Of a stretch of DNA of 64,000 bases, positions 19,809 to 31,338 are shown in pieces. The notes beneath the pieces were generated by a model. It had not been told where the DNA came from and did no database searches. It saw only the letters and a list, made by a program, of their open reading frames with translations. The DNA is taken from the NCBI GenBank assembly GCA_001768325.1, contig MENQ01000025.1:79519-143518 (forward strand), given 5' to 3'. A program made the position numbers and the translations under genes. The first letter of the stretch is position 1. Each line of letters starts with the position of its first letter. The DNA comes from Bacteroidetes bacterium GWC2_46_850. GTDB lineage: Bacteria; Bacteroidota; Bacteroidia; Bacteroidales; Dysgonomonadaceae.

Positions 19809-21215
19809 CTCTTTGGCGTTAATGCCAGGCTCTCTGCGTTCATTTTCTTCTTCCAAATCATTGAGCAATGACTGGGGAATTGATTTCTTGGATTTCAATC
19901 CCAGCTCACGCAGTTTTTCCGTTTGCCCAATGAGGTTTCCCCTACCCGATTTCAACTGCCGGTATGCATTGTCATAACTGCGTTTTGCTCTATCGAGATG
20001 AACTTCAATATCGGTGAGCGAATCCACAAAATTAACAAACTTGTCGTAAAGCGCGGCACCCCGTTCAGCAATCTCCTGTGCATTGCGGTTTTGGTACTCA
20101 CGCTTCCACAAATCTACAATTAATTTCAATGCAGCGATCAGGTTCGTGGGACTGATCAACAAAATTTTCTTGTCATAGGCATACTGCCAGAGACTCTCTT
20201 CATGACGCAAAGCCAGCATATAAGCCGGTTCATTGGGAATAAACATCATCACGAAATCGAGCGTGTCGGCGTAATCCTGATAGTTTTTCCGACTCAACTC
20301 ATCAATATGCTTCCGTATTGAACGCAGGTGTTCACCGATAAACTTTTTCTGTTCTGTCTGATCATCACTACCGGTATAGTTGGCATATGCCGTGAGCGAT
20401 ACCTTTGAATCGATGATTACCTTCCTGTTGTCAGGATAGGCGATGATCACATCCGGCTGCATCCGGGAACCGTGCTCACCAGTGTAATAATTGCCATCGG
20501 GATCCTTCAGGTATTCCTGCACGTAATATTCCCTTCCTTCTGTTAGTCCCGAACGCTCCAGGATGTTCTCCAGAATCATCTGTCCCCAGTCGCCCTGCAT
20601 CCGGGAGTTACCCCGCAAAGCTTGGGTCAGGTTATTGGCTTCGCTGCTGAGACGGTCGTTCAGCTCACGCAGGTTTTTCACTTCCTGCCCCAGAGAAAAG
20701 CGTTCTTTCGCTTCGGTGATATAGACCTCTTCCACTTTTTTTCGGAACAAATCAATATTCTCGCCCAACGGCTTCAGGATCATATCCAGGTTGTTCCTGT
20801 TCAGGTTTGTGAACTTTTCGGTTTTCTCTTCCAGTATCCTGGATGCGATCCGTTCAAACTCCAGGTTAAATTGTTTGTGTATCGCATCCATTTCATTTTT
20901 CTGTAGTTCCAGCTTCTCGGTCAGTGCTTTATTCTCAGCGGTAAATGTAGCCAGTAGCCTGTGGGTATCGTTCAGTTCATCGGTTATGGCTTTCAGATCG
21001 AGCTTATATTGAGCAATATCCTGCTCAGCATCCGTCGTCTTCTCTTTCCATACAGCAACCTGGGTATTAAGCCGATAATTCTCTTGTACAACAGTCTCAT
21101 GGTCTCTTTTCAAAACTGTTTTCGATTTCCAGTATAACGCAGCAATCACCCATGCCAGAATGCCACCCACCCCACATCCTGCCAGCACATAAAGGATCTC
21201 CGCGTAATCTTTCAC
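19791..21215 (-). CDS. rmuC: DNA recombination protein RmuC
   Basis: N-terminal TM, coiled coil, '[26 protein letters not shown]…[26 protein letters not shown]'. Confidence 0.92.
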   Translation of the reverse strand: MKDYAEILYVLAGCGVGGILAWVIAALYWKSKTVLKRDHETVVQENYRLNTQVAVWKEKTTDAEQDIAQYKLDLKAITDELNDTHRLLATFTAENKALTEKLELQKNEMDAIHKQFNLEFERIASRILEEKTEKFTNLNRNNLDMILKPLGENIDLFRKKVEEVYITEAKERFSLGQEVKNLRELNDRLSSEANNLTQALRGNSRMQGDWGQMILENILERSGLTEGREYYVQEYLKDPDGNYYTGEHGSRMQPDVIIAYPDNRKVIIDSKVSLTAYANYTGSDDQTEQKKFIGEHLRSIRKHIDELSRKNYQDYADTLDFVMMFIPNEPAYMLALRHEESLWQYAYDKKILLISPTNLIAALKLIVDLWKREYQNRNAQEIAERGAALYDKFVNFVDSLTDIEVHLDRAKRSYDNAYRQLKSGRGNLIGQTEKLRELGLKSKKSIPQSLLNDLEEENERREPGINAKELTVES

Positions 21216-21251
21216 GACAAACTGCTGTATTTAAGCGTTCTTTACCCTGTA

Positions 21252-22472
21252 CTATTTAATATTTTTCAGTACATGACCCATCCGCTTCTTTTTCGTTTCC
21301 ATGTAAAAATGGTTGTAGGTATTGGGGGTGATCTCCAGCGGCACATTTTCCACCACTTCCAGGCCATATGATTCCAGGCCGATTCTTTTTTTGGGATTGT
21401 TGGTCATCAACCGCATTTTTTTTACTTCCAGACTGCGTAGTATCTGGGCTCCCACGCCGTAATCCCTTTCATCGGCCTGATAGCCGAGGTGCAGGTTGGC
21501 ATCCACGGTATCGAGACCCTGTTCCTGCAGCTTGTAGGCCGCTGCCTTGGCCATGAGCCCGATGCCGCGTCCTTCCTGATTCAGATATACCAGCACCCCT
21601 TTCCCTTCCTGCTCAATCAGTTGCAGTGCCTTGTGAAGCTGCTCCCCACATTCACAGCGCATGGAACCGAAGATATCACCGGTCACACAGGAAGAGTGCA
21701 CCCTCACCAGAAGCGGTTCCTCATCGTGCCACTCCCCTTTGATCAGTGCGACATGTTCTTGTCCGGTAGCCTTCTGAAGGAAGGGAATCATCCTGAACTC
21801 ACCATATTCGGTTGGAAGCTGTACCGCCTCACCCCGTTCGATGAGCGACTCGGTCTGCAGCCTGTATTTGATTAAATCGGCTACAGAAACTATCTTCAGA
21901 TTGAATTTCCGGGCCATATCCATCAACTCGGGTAGTCGCGACATGGAGCCGTCTTCATTTTTAATCTCTGCAAGCGCTCCCGCGGGATATAACCCGGCGA
22001 GTCTGGCAAAGTCGATGGTTGCCTCTGTGTGTCCGGCCCTGCGAAGTACACCCTTCGACTGTGCACGGAGCGGAAAGATGTGTCCGGGACGTCCAAAGTC
22101 CTCCGGCGCCGTCTCCTCCCGGGTAAGCGCCAGGATGGTCTGTGCCCTGTCGTAAGCCGAGATGCCGGTTGTACACCCATGCGTAAGCAGATCGATGGAT
22201 ACGGTGAAGGGTGTGGCATGAATGGAGGTGTTGTGGGTGACCATCATCGGCAATTCCAGTTCTTCGGCACGTTCTTTGGTGATGGGAGCACAAATAAGGC
22301 CGCGTGCATGTGTTTCCAGAAAGTTAATCTTCTCGGGCGTGATGCACTCTGCCGCGATGATCAGGTCTCCTTCGTTCTCCCTGTCCTCATCATCGACCAC
22401 AATGATAAAGTTGCCTTTGCGTATCTCCTCAATGGCTTCCTCTATGGTGTCTAATTTTATTTGCTTTTGCAT
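21252..22472 (-). CDS. ribBA: Bifunctional 3,4-DHBP synthase / GTP cyclohydrolase II
   Basis: '[21 protein letters not shown]' and '[28 protein letters not shown]', '[10 protein letters not shown]'. Confidence 0.95.
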   Translation of the reverse strand: MQKQIKLDTIEEAIEEIRKGNFIIVVDDEDRENEGDLIIAAECITPEKINFLETHARGLICAPITKERAEELELPMMVTHNTSIHATPFTVSIDLLTHGCTTGISAYDRAQTILALTREETAPEDFGRPGHIFPLRAQSKGVLRRAGHTEATIDFARLAGLYPAGALAEIKNEDGSMSRLPELMDMARKFNLKIVSVADLIKYRLQTESLIERGEAVQLPTEYGEFRMIPFLQKATGQEHVALIKGEWHDEEPLLVRVHSSCVTGDIFGSMRCECGEQLHKALQLIEQEGKGVLVYLNQEGRGIGLMAKAAAYKLQEQGLDTVDANLHLGYQADERDYGVGAQILRSLEVKKMRLMTNNPKKRIGLESYGLEVVENVPLEITPNTYNHFYMETKKKRMGHVLKNIK

Positions 22473-22486
22473 ATCTCTATTTTGTT

Positions 22487-24439
22487 TTATGCTATTACCC
22501 TGTTACCAGCAGCATGAACATTGCGGATGATTTCTGTTATCTCTCCACTCAGCCGCTGTATATCTTTCAAATCTTTTTTTATCCTTAATTCAAACGGAAC
22601 CGACATGATTCGCAACACGACTCCCACAGGGAAGAGATACATGCTGATCGTGGCCCAAATTGAACCGGCTTTGAATGGCCCGATCCGGGTGATAAGCACC
22701 GGAAATGACTCAGCCTTTGCTAGTTCCTCCAGATTTCTGGAGTTGGATAATTGACTGAGAATGATCTCCATGGAACTTTTGATGGTGAATAATTCTCTTT
22801 CGTAGGCATCATCTGTCCAAAAATCTTTGTACGTTATTCGGCTGTATTTCGAAAACCAGTAGTCTATCTTATCCGACAAAGCCGACAGTGAACGGACGAT
22901 TTCCTCATAATCAGGACTGTCGATGATCACACTTTTTATCGGATATTTTCTTTTTTCCCGAATGAAAAACAATCTTCTAAAGAATTGCACATAGGTGTCG
23001 GCATTCATGATCACCGAATCATTCATTGCCTTATAGGTCAGAAACACGCCGATGGGCAGCAGGATGAGCGAACTGAACCACATCCCGAACCAATGTTCCC
23101 ACACCCCGTCGCGCGTCATCTTGTAACCCACATTCTCCACAATATAATAAATGATGAAGAGAATGACCGATATGACGATGGGAGTGCCCAAACCTCCCTT
23201 TCTGACAATGGATCCCAGGGGAGCTCCAATGAAAAAGAAAATGAGGCAGGTAAAAGGAATGGTAAATTTCCGGTGCCATTCTATCCAGTGACGGTTGATG
23301 GTCTTCTGGGTTGTTGTTTTGTTGAGTGACCTGAAAAGAAATTCGTTGCTGTTGTTGTCGGCTTTGGAAAAGGCGGTTTGCAGGATGGCCGACTGTTCCT
23401 GTAGTTCTTTCGACTGCAACAGCGTATCAGGTCGGGGCACTTCCACGCCTGCATGGGTCGCGGCCGCAATAAGTGAATCTTTCTCGTGTGAAGGATAACT
23501 GTTGCGAAAGGTGAGATAGGAATAATTCTTCATCATATTTCGGTCCAGCCTGTTTACACTGTCCATGATTGTGGTCATGGAGTCGATGGAAACACCTAAT
23601 TGCGACAAGTTCTTGGAGACGTAATTGCTGGTGGAGCTTCCTTCAATCATCTCTTCACCCATGCGGTTGAAGTTGGCGTCATAAGAAATCATCATGGTCT
23701 TCACATCGAAGTTCTCCCTCGCGTAAGGGACAAAATCGGCCGTACTGCGGGACTCTGCTCCCTGCTTGAAGTTTTGAAACTGCTGTCCGCTGTACATGGT
23801 GAAGATGAGCATCGTCTTATCTTCTGTCATGCTCATCTTGGCCGAATCACAGATGATCACCGCCATGTTGTTGAAACCACTCGCCACATCGTAGATCAGT
23901 ACATCGTATAACATCCCGGTCTTTTGATCTTTCCTTTCCACATATAGGTTATAACCGTCAATTTCCTTATAAAAAACAGTTTCCGGCACATCCAGTTCTG
24001 GAGAAGCCTGACGGATGGAAATGAGCAGGGAATAAAACTTTGTTTGTATTTTGGGGATGGCATTATTCTGAAAAAAGAAAGCACCCACACTGATGAAAAG
24101 GATGAGAATGATGAGTGGTTTCATCATCTTGAGCAAGGGAATACCCGCCGACTTGATAGCCAACAGTTCCAGGTTTTCACCCATATTCCCGAATACCATC
24201 AGCGAAGCAAGCAGGATGGCCAGCGGAAGTGCCATGGGAATAAGGTTGAGGGCTGCATAAAAAAACATTTCCCCGATGACATCAACTCCAAGACCTTTGC
24301 CCACCATGTCCTCCACATACTTCCACAGAAACTGCATCAACACCAGAAACAGGCATATGGCAAAAGTCATCAGAAAAAGCGGGACAAAGGTTGTAAGCAT
24401 ATAACCATATAACCGCTTTATGTGGAAAAATTTTCTCAT
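22487..24439 (-). CDS. LptF/LptG-family (YjgP/YjgQ) permease
   Basis: '[54 protein letters not shown]'; '[38 protein letters not shown]'. Confidence 0.9.
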   Translation of the reverse strand: MRKFFHIKRLYGYMLTTFVPLFLMTFAICLFLVLMQFLWKYVEDMVGKGLGVDVIGEMFFYAALNLIPMALPLAILLASLMVFGNMGENLELLAIKSAGIPLLKMMKPLIILILFISVGAFFFQNNAIPKIQTKFYSLLISIRQASPELDVPETVFYKEIDGYNLYVERKDQKTGMLYDVLIYDVASGFNNMAVIICDSAKMSMTEDKTMLIFTMYSGQQFQNFKQGAESRSTADFVPYARENFDVKTMMISYDANFNRMGEEMIEGSSTSNYVSKNLSQLGVSIDSMTTIMDSVNRLDRNMMKNYSYLTFRNSYPSHEKDSLIAAATHAGVEVPRPDTLLQSKELQEQSAILQTAFSKADNNSNEFLFRSLNKTTTQKTINRHWIEWHRKFTIPFTCLIFFFIGAPLGSIVRKGGLGTPIVISVILFIIYYIVENVGYKMTRDGVWEHWFGMWFSSLILLPIGVFLTYKAMNDSVIMNADTYVQFFRRLFFIREKRKYPIKSVIIDSPDYEEIVRSLSALSDKIDYWFSKYSRITYKDFWTDDAYERELFTIKSSMEIILSQLSNSRNLEELAKAESFPVLITRIGPFKAGSIWATISMYLFPVGVVLRIMSVPFELRIKKDLKDIQRLSGEITEIIRNVHAAGNRVIA

Positions 24440-24562
24440 TGATTCCGAACAAAAGAAGACCCGTTTATATTGACGGCAAAGATAGTAAAATCAAACGGAC
24501 AATCGTGGTTTCGAAAATGTAAAGATGATTAATTGGTGCGGTATGACGATGATGTGACGGGC

Positions 24563-24952
24563 TTAGATACCCAGTCTTCTTTTCATCTCATCTACCTGTG
24601 ATTCCCACAGGGCGATGGCATCTCCCTTTTCACCGGATTCAGCGAAGTCGGTAATCTCCAGCGTCATGTCACCGGATAAATCCAGTTTGCGCAGCAGGAA
24701 CTCAAAATAACAAGTTTCTTCCTCCTCATCGACCCATTGATAACGGATGCCTGACAGTGGTTTCTGATTGACGATGATCGCCTGATTACTTGTTTTTCCC
24801 CAGTAGAATGTGTAAATTGTCTCGGTCTCATCCATCGACACTTCATCAGCAAACCATTCCGAGAGACCGTCAATCTGACTGACCATGCGCCATAAGCTAC
24901 TCGGGGTCGCGTTTCCCATCAGGAACTCGATATGAAATTTTTCTTTCGGCAT
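24563..24952 (-). CDS. START-like domain protein
   Basis: AHSA1/START-like fold sequence 'FHIEFLMGNATPSSLWRMVSQIDGLSEWFADEV'. Confidence 0.8.
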   Translation of the reverse strand: MPKEKFHIEFLMGNATPSSLWRMVSQIDGLSEWFADEVSMDETETIYTFYWGKTSNQAIIVNQKPLSGIRYQWVDEEEETCYFEFLLRKLDLSGDMTLEITDFAESGEKGDAIALWESQVDEMKRRLGI

Positions 24953-25068
24953 GTATATTTTGAAACTGGCTCACAATATACAACTTTTTTTTGTTTCTAT
25001 TACCAAAAGAATGTAAAAACTAAAGGAGCCGTCCTAAGACAGCTCCCCGTAGATAATTACGAACCGGA

Positions 25069-27054
25069 TTACTGCTGAGGAATATACTCCACAAAGGCTT
25101 CTATGGCTTCGTACGAGGCTAGTCCCAGCTTCCAGTAGGTGTCGGCCGTAGCACGGTTTCTCTCTTCCGATCGTTGCCAGAATAGCCGTTCATCATCGCC
25201 CAGGAAAGGAGCACTCTCCATCTGGGACTGATGCTTGAGGATGGCATTTCTTTTCTGACGCAGTTCTTCGGGAGAAAGTGGCACGGCCATTTCAATATGA
25301 TCTATCTCCCACTCCATCCATGCACCGCGATACATCCAGATGCGGCAATCGTCGAACCATTCATCCTCTTTGAGCATGTCAACCGCACCCAGGATGGCGT
25401 CGAGACAGACTTTGTGGGTGCCATGCGGATCTGCGAGGTCTCCGGCCACATAGATCTGATGGGGTTTGATGGTTTCAATGAAATCTTTGACAATGGTCAC
25501 GTCCTTTTCCGAAATAGGGTTCTTTTTCACCTTTCCTGTTTCATAGAAAGGGAGATCCAGAAAATGTACGTTTTCCTCAGAGAGGCCCACATATCTGTCT
25601 GCCGAGCGGGCTTCCTCACGACGTATTCTCCCCTTGATAAAAAGAATGTCGGGCGTATCAATATCTTCTTTCGTTTTTTCATGCAGGAGATAGTGACGTA
25701 TATTTTCATATTTCTCCAACAGATCGGTATTTCCGGGAGTGAATTTCTTGCGCATGCTGTTCAGTACCGAGATGTAACGGATTACCTCTTCGTCTCCCAC
25801 TGCAATGTTTCCGGATGTCTGATATGCCACATGTACCTCGTGGCCTTGATTGACAAGACGCTGAAACGTACCACCCATAGAGATCACATCATCGTCGGGG
25901 TGTGGACTGAAAATGATGACCCGCTTGGGATAGGGTTTTGCCCGCTCGGGACGGTAGGTGTCATCGGCATCAGGCTTTCCTCCCGGCCATCCGGTAATGG
26001 TGTGCTGCAGATCGTTGAATATCTTGATATTCACATTATAGGCCGATCCGTAGAGGGTGATCAACTCACTCAACCCATTGTCGTTGTAATCTTTATTTGT
26101 CAGCTTCAGGATGGGCTTGTTCACCACCTCGCAGAGCCAGACAATGGCCCGGCGGATGAGCTTGCTGGTCCATTCACAGTTTGTGACAAGCCAGGGGCGA
26201 CTGATGCGCGTAAGCTCCGACGCGGCTGCCAAATCTACAAAGACTTTTGTTTCGGGGTGTGTCTGCAGGATGGAGCCGGGAATCAGATCGGTCACCGTTC
26301 CTTCCACAATATCGCGTACACTAGTGGCTTTTTGTTCGCTCCAGGCGACAAGCGCAATTTTTTTGGCATCCATCATATCCGAGAGACCCATGGTAATTGC
26401 ACTGACAGGTACCTTGTCGAGTGATCCGAAGTTTCGGGCAATATCTTTGCGCGAGTCACCATCGAGCATGACAAGCCTTGTTTGTGAGTGAAGGCCGCTA
26501 CCTGGCATGTTGAAACCCACGTTTCCTTTGCTACCCAGTCCCAGCAACAGGTAATCGAGTCCGCCCAATTTTTTCAGATCCTGTTCAAAAGCTTCACAGT
26601 TCTCTGCAATCAGATCTTTTTCAATGGTTGCATCCGGAGAGAAGATGTTGGCAGGATCTATGTCGATTTGATTTAAAAAGACTTCTTTCAGCATCTGCAG
26701 ATTACCAAAAGAGAAATCAAGCACAGGATAGAACTCGTACGTATTAAAAATTACCAGATTTTTAAAGCTTACATTTTTTTCCTTGTGCTGTCTCACCAGT
26801 TCATCGTACACAGGCATGGGAGTGGCTCCTCCACTGATGCCAAGCACAAAAATCTCTCCTTTCTGTTGCTTTAACTGCATCTCTGCTACGATATCGGCGG
26901 CCACTTTCTTTGCTGCTTTTTTTGATTCCTCGTAGATGGCTACGGGCAGCTTCTCAAAGCGTGCCAGATTGTACTCTTCAAAGTCGTTCTCCGGGCGATA
27001 GTACTTCCTGGGAACCCTCTCAAGTGTTATGTGTGAACTCAGATCTAATCTCAT
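25069..27054 (-). CDS. nagB: NagB-like glucosamine-6-phosphate deaminase fused to PIG-L deacetylase domain
   Basis: N-terminal NagB-like 'LGISGGATPMPVYDELVRQHKE' and C-terminal PIG-L 'VIIFSPHPDDDVISMGGTFQRLVNQGHEVHVAYQTSGN', 'DPHGTHKVC'. Confidence 0.88.
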   Translation of the reverse strand: MRLDLSSHITLERVPRKYYRPENDFEEYNLARFEKLPVAIYEESKKAAKKVAADIVAEMQLKQQKGEIFVLGISGGATPMPVYDELVRQHKEKNVSFKNLVIFNTYEFYPVLDFSFGNLQMLKEVFLNQIDIDPANIFSPDATIEKDLIAENCEAFEQDLKKLGGLDYLLLGLGSKGNVGFNMPGSGLHSQTRLVMLDGDSRKDIARNFGSLDKVPVSAITMGLSDMMDAKKIALVAWSEQKATSVRDIVEGTVTDLIPGSILQTHPETKVFVDLAAASELTRISRPWLVTNCEWTSKLIRRAIVWLCEVVNKPILKLTNKDYNDNGLSELITLYGSAYNVNIKIFNDLQHTITGWPGGKPDADDTYRPERAKPYPKRVIIFSPHPDDDVISMGGTFQRLVNQGHEVHVAYQTSGNIAVGDEEVIRYISVLNSMRKKFTPGNTDLLEKYENIRHYLLHEKTKEDIDTPDILFIKGRIRREEARSADRYVGLSEENVHFLDLPFYETGKVKKNPISEKDVTIVKDFIETIKPHQIYVAGDLADPHGTHKVCLDAILGAVDMLKEDEWFDDCRIWMYRGAWMEWEIDHIEMAVPLSPEELRQKRNAILKHQSQMESAPFLGDDERLFWQRSEERNRATADTYWKLGLASYEAIEAFVEYIPQQ

Positions 27055-27086
27055 AATTTATACGATTATTTAATTTTTTACATTTT

Positions 27087-28460
27087 TTAAGCTGCCTTGT
27101 TGTCCATCTTACGGGTAATCCGTCCGTATATAAACAGGGCAACGGCAGAAATGGCACCAATAGCCACAAAAACATACCAGATATAGTGTGCATTTTGCGT
27201 GGCTGCAGCATACGCTACAGTGTCAATCACCCCGTTATCATCGGTGAAAAGCCGCGGGTCGGGTAAATACTTATCCAGCAGAAATCCCGACAGTCCAAAA
27301 GCAAACAGGAATGAAAAGAAGGAATGCAGATGGCTGAATCCCAAATACAAACCCTCCTCACCTTTTGGAGCCTGCAACGAAAAATATTCCAGGTAACGGG
27401 GCGAAATAAAACACTCTGCAATAGCTTGAAAAGCAATACCGATAATCATCATGAAAGCCACGGGATGTAATCCCAGAATGTAACTTTCCCCAATTTGCGT
27501 TCCCAAAGACATGACCAGCGCCGAGAGCGGAATAATGAACATCCCCACCATCATGGAGGTGATGGCACTCCGTTTTTTCATCAACGAGGTGACGAAGTTA
27601 ACACTTACAAACACAATCAATGGGTTCACATTTGCGTACCATCCGGGTGAGGCGCTTTCTCCGATCAGCCGGATTACATACTTGGGCATGGTGGCATACA
27701 TCTGGCTCTGAATAACCCAGAAACCGCTGACAATAAGAATCAGCAGCATCAACCGTCCGTTGAGCAACACTTTAGCCAGCGATTGTCCTATTTCGGCAAA
27801 ACTTTTCCCTTTGCCTTCCGTTTTAACTGATTTATAGAAGAAATAGACAGCGATAAGGGCAAGAAGGGTCATTGCAGCTGAAAAATAGTTCAGGTAAACC
27901 AGACCCTGGTCTCCCATGCTCCGGCGAAGGGGGTCGACCACCGTTTTGCCGGTAAAAGCACCGATGTTAACCATCATGTAAAAGATGGAATATCCCCTAG
28001 CCCTGTTTTCAGGCGTTGTTTCACGCGCGACAGTGCCGGAGATCACCGATTTGATGAAGGCACCACCAATCACGACCAATACAAGGGGTGCAACAATGGA
28101 CCATCTCAGATAACTCTCTTTCAATCCTGTGTAGGTTGTTGTCATCTCATAGTCTACCAGCCCTGCATTGGCAAGCATTGTGGGCAGAATACCCAGTCCG
28201 GCATATCCAATCGTAAGCAGCGTAAACGCAAGAATGATTGCCGACCGGAAACCTATTTTATCGGCATAGGCTCCTGCAAACATCGGCAGCAGGTAAAGGG
28301 AAGCCGAAAAGAGTCCTGCAATCACGCCCGCCTCAATATCGGAGAAGCCCCATACATTCGACAGATAAAGGGTGATAACTATAAAGACTGCATAGTATGC
28401 AAGTCGTTCAAGCAGTTCAACAAAGTTGGCTACCCAAAAGGGTTTCGAAAATTTTACCAT
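27087..28460 (-). CDS. MFS transporter
   Basis: 'LERLAYYAVFIVITLYLSNVWGFSDIEAGVIAGLFSASLYLLPMFAGAYADKIGFRSAI', 12 TM-like. Confidence 0.82.
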   Translation of the reverse strand: MVKFSKPFWVANFVELLERLAYYAVFIVITLYLSNVWGFSDIEAGVIAGLFSASLYLLPMFAGAYADKIGFRSAIILAFTLLTIGYAGLGILPTMLANAGLVDYEMTTTYTGLKESYLRWSIVAPLVLVVIGGAFIKSVISGTVARETTPENRARGYSIFYMMVNIGAFTGKTVVDPLRRSMGDQGLVYLNYFSAAMTLLALIAVYFFYKSVKTEGKGKSFAEIGQSLAKVLLNGRLMLLILIVSGFWVIQSQMYATMPKYVIRLIGESASPGWYANVNPLIVFVSVNFVTSLMKKRSAITSMMVGMFIIPLSALVMSLGTQIGESYILGLHPVAFMMIIGIAFQAIAECFISPRYLEYFSLQAPKGEEGLYLGFSHLHSFFSFLFAFGLSGFLLDKYLPDPRLFTDDNGVIDTVAYAAATQNAHYIWYVFVAIGAISAVALFIYGRITRKMDNKAA

Positions 28461-28529
28461 CTACGGAATCCTATGTTAATTTTGAAGCAATTTTTATATT
28501 GTGGGCAAAGATAAAAAAAAAATTGAATA

Positions 28530-30962
28530 TTATACCAGATCGATTACCGTAATTCCGGTTCCACCAAACTGTATATGTTCATCCTGAAAATGAGTAACAC
28601 CTCCCACGGTACCCAGATACTCCCGGATGATCTGGCGTAATGCACCGGTACCCGTTCCGTGCAAGATACGCACCCTTGAAACACCCAGCTGCAATGCGTC
28701 ATCGATAAAGTACATGACTGCCTGCAACGCCTCATCACCGCGCATACCGCGCACATCGATATCCTGTCTGAAGTTCAGTTTTCGTTCATGTAGCAGGTCG
28801 CGGGTATTGGAGGCCTTCTTTTCCTTTTTAAGCTGGTTGTTGCTCACCCGTTCCAGACTCTCGATGTTGACAGTGGTCTTGATCATCCCGAAGGCAACGG
28901 TTACTTTTTTACCGGAAACATCCATCACCTCACCCACCGAAGTCTGCCCTTTAATCCGCACAGCATCTCCTGCGGCCGGCTTTTCGTGGATTTCCTTTGG
29001 TGCAGAGGTCAGATTTTTTGTCTTCCCAAGAGGTTTCTTTGGCACCGTGGGTCCCTTCTCATCCGCTTTGGCTTCTGTCACCTGCTCTTTGAACCGATTC
29101 AGTGACGCGCGTACCTGTTTGGTCTTCTCTTTGTCGGCCTTAACCTCTCTGATCTCCCGAATGGTATTTTCAATGCGTGCATTGCTCTCGGCCAGCATTT
29201 GTTCAGCCTGCTGCCGTGCCTGACCGAGGATCTCCTTTTTTTGCTTGCTGATCTCCTCCAGGCTGGCCTCATATTTCGAGGCGTTCTCCTCCAGCCGGTT
29301 GCGTTCACGCCTTATCTCATCACGTTTTCGTTCCCAGTAGCGACGGTCGCGGGCTATATCCTGCAGGTATTTGTCCATGTTGATGTAATCACTCCCCACA
29401 ATCTCTGAGGCGTGTGCGATCACCTCTTCCGGTAATCCGATCTTGCGGGCGATCTCTACGGCGAAGGAGCTTCCCGGGTTGCCGATGGCGAGGCGAAAGA
29501 GGGGCTGCATTTCATGGCGATCATACAACATGGCGCCATTCACCACCCCCTCGTGTTCATTGGCAAAATGTTTCAGATTCTGGTAATGGGTGGTAATCAC
29601 GCCAAACGATTGTTGCCTGTTGAACCGGTCGAGGAGCGCCTCGGCAATGGCAGCGCCGATCTGCGGCTCGGTACCGCTCCCAAACTCGTCGATCAGCAGC
29701 AACGATCTTGCATTACAGTTTCGTTCGAAGAACTTCATGTTCATCAGATGGGAACTGTAGGTAGAGAGGTCGTTTTCAATGGATTGTTCATCACCGATAT
29801 CGATAAAGATATCTGCAAAGATGCCCACCTTTGAATTTTCTCTCAATGGAATCAGCAATCCGCATTGTACCATGTACTGAAGGAGGCCGACCGTCTTCAG
29901 ACAGACCGACTTTCCACCGGCGTTGGGTCCTGAGATGACCAGGATCCGGTTTGTTCCCCCGAGTGAGATGTCGAGCGGGACAATTTTTCGGTTTTGCTTT
30001 TTCAACGACAAGTAGAGCAGCGGGTGTACCGCCTCCACCCAGTCGATCAGCCTTTCATCCTCAAGGGAAGGCCTGATGGCTCCTATTTGCTGGGCAAATG
30101 CAGCCTTGGCCTGAATGAAGTCGATTTTTGCAAGAAACTCATACGACTCCATCAAGTCGGGCAGGAAGGGACGCAGATAGTCGGTAAAGTCGACCAGTAT
30201 GCGGATGATTTCGCGTCGTTCGTCGCTCTCCAGTTCCCGGATGCGGTTGTTGGCCTCCACCACTTCGGAAGGTTCAATAAAGACTGTCTTGCCCGATGCC
30301 GATTCGTCGTGCACGATCCCTTTGATCTTTCGCTTGAAGGAAGGATTCACTGGAATCACCAGCCGTCCGTCGCGCATGCTTGGCGCCACATCCTTTTCCA
30401 CAAACCCTTCGGCCTGTGCCTTGCGCAGGATCGCATTAAGGCTTCTGGAAATGCCATTGGCAGTAGAAGTCAGTTCGCGCCGTATCTCCGACAGGCGGGT
30501 GGAAGCGTTGTCCTTCATCTGTCCGAATCCATCCAGCAGGCTGTCTATCTTTTTGGTGATCTCCGGGAAGGTCACCACATGCCCCGCCAGCACAAGCAAA
30601 TGCGGATATCGGGGCGTTTTCTCTTCGTCGCGACGCAGGAACGACACAATGCCGTTGATGGTCTGCAGCGAACGTCGCAGTTCGAATAGTGCGCTCTGGT
30701 CTATCCATGAACCTGCCACACGCACGCGCCGCAACACCGGCCGCAAATCGTAGAAATGATCTGCCGGAAAAGCATCCTCTTCCTCCCTGATGCGGACAAA
30801 CTCCTCGGTCTGGAACAGCAACGTACGGATCTCATCAAAAGAAGCAGAAAAGTGCATCTCCTCCACCTTCTCCCGTCCCAGAGTACTCAGACACCGGTCG
30901 GAGATCAGTTGCCGCACTTTATTGAATTCTATTTTTTGTTCAAAATTATCGGGATAGATCAC
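28530..30962 (-). CDS. mutS2: MutS2 endonuclease/ATPase with Smr domain
   Basis: 'LVISGPNAGGKSVCLKTVGLLQYMVQCGLL', 'LLIDEFGSGTEP', C-terminal Smr 'DVRGMRGDEALQAVMYFIDDALQLGVSRVRILHGTGTGALR'. Confidence 0.94.
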   Translation of the reverse strand: MIYPDNFEQKIEFNKVRQLISDRCLSTLGREKVEEMHFSASFDEIRTLLFQTEEFVRIREEEDAFPADHFYDLRPVLRRVRVAGSWIDQSALFELRRSLQTINGIVSFLRRDEEKTPRYPHLLVLAGHVVTFPEITKKIDSLLDGFGQMKDNASTRLSEIRRELTSTANGISRSLNAILRKAQAEGFVEKDVAPSMRDGRLVIPVNPSFKRKIKGIVHDESASGKTVFIEPSEVVEANNRIRELESDERREIIRILVDFTDYLRPFLPDLMESYEFLAKIDFIQAKAAFAQQIGAIRPSLEDERLIDWVEAVHPLLYLSLKKQNRKIVPLDISLGGTNRILVISGPNAGGKSVCLKTVGLLQYMVQCGLLIPLRENSKVGIFADIFIDIGDEQSIENDLSTYSSHLMNMKFFERNCNARSLLLIDEFGSGTEPQIGAAIAEALLDRFNRQQSFGVITTHYQNLKHFANEHEGVVNGAMLYDRHEMQPLFRLAIGNPGSSFAVEIARKIGLPEEVIAHASEIVGSDYINMDKYLQDIARDRRYWERKRDEIRRERNRLEENASKYEASLEEISKQKKEILGQARQQAEQMLAESNARIENTIREIREVKADKEKTKQVRASLNRFKEQVTEAKADEKGPTVPKKPLGKTKNLTSAPKEIHEKPAAGDAVRIKGQTSVGEVMDVSGKKVTVAFGMIKTTVNIESLERVSNNQLKKEKKASNTRDLLHERKLNFRQDIDVRGMRGDEALQAVMYFIDDALQLGVSRVRILHGTGTGALRQIIREYLGTVGGVTHFQDEHIQFGGTGITVIDLV

Positions 30963-31136
30963 GTTATTCTATTTGTAAGTTACGGTATACGTATGTTTAT
31001 ACTGCAAAATTACAATTTTATGGCGACTAAAGCTAGTTAGCCGTGCAGATTCACTTTTATTTCCTCCCTATAAATTTGGTTTTCCGATTACCAGAATTAT
31101 CTTTCCTGATTTTTGCCACATTTTTGCTTTTTGTAG

Positions 31137-31167
31137 TTGCAGAATTCAAAAAGATATACTACTTTTG
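31137..31167 (+). promoter_or_regulatory. Promoter for tRNA-Met
   Basis: GTTG/TTG (31137-31139) - 20 bp - TACTTTTG (31160-31167), 48 bp before the tRNA. Confidence 0.5.
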
Positions 31168-31215
31168 CCCCTCGAATTTGGAAATAAACCTCCAATAAAA
31201 ACATATAATTTTAAT

Positions 31216-31289
31216 GGCGAGATAGCTCAGTTGGTTAGAGCGCATGATTCATAATCATGAGGTCGGGGGATCATGCCCCCCTCTCGCTA
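31216..31289 (+). tRNA. tRNA-Met (CAT), elongator-type, atypical T-loop
   Basis: GGCGAGA / GCTC-GAGC D-arm / CATGA-TTCATAA-TCATG anticodon arm / GGGGG-ATCATGC-CCCCC / TCTCGCT-A; no encoded CCA. Confidence 0.85.
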
Positions 31290-31300
31290 CTCAATGTCAC

Positions 31301-31335
31301 AAACGGTTTCAGTGAAATTCTGAAACCGTTTTCTA
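31301..31335. terminator. Terminator between tRNA-Met and convergent RND gene
   Basis: AAACGGTTTCAG-tgaaatt-CTGAAACCGTTT, perfect 12-bp stem, T-rich flank. Confidence 0.85.
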
Positions 31336-31338
31336 TTA

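Noticed and set aside
22473-22490. FMN riboswitch upstream of ribBA
   Set aside because: Only a ~14-bp gap to the LptF/G gene; no room for an RFN element.
25231-26424. 397-aa plus-strand ORF opposite the nagB/PIG-L gene
   Set aside because: Shadow ORF antisense to a well-supported enzyme gene; sequence lacks domain motifs and plausible start context.
29994-30689. 231-aa plus-strand ORF opposite mutS2
   Set aside because: Antisense shadow ORF of mutS2.
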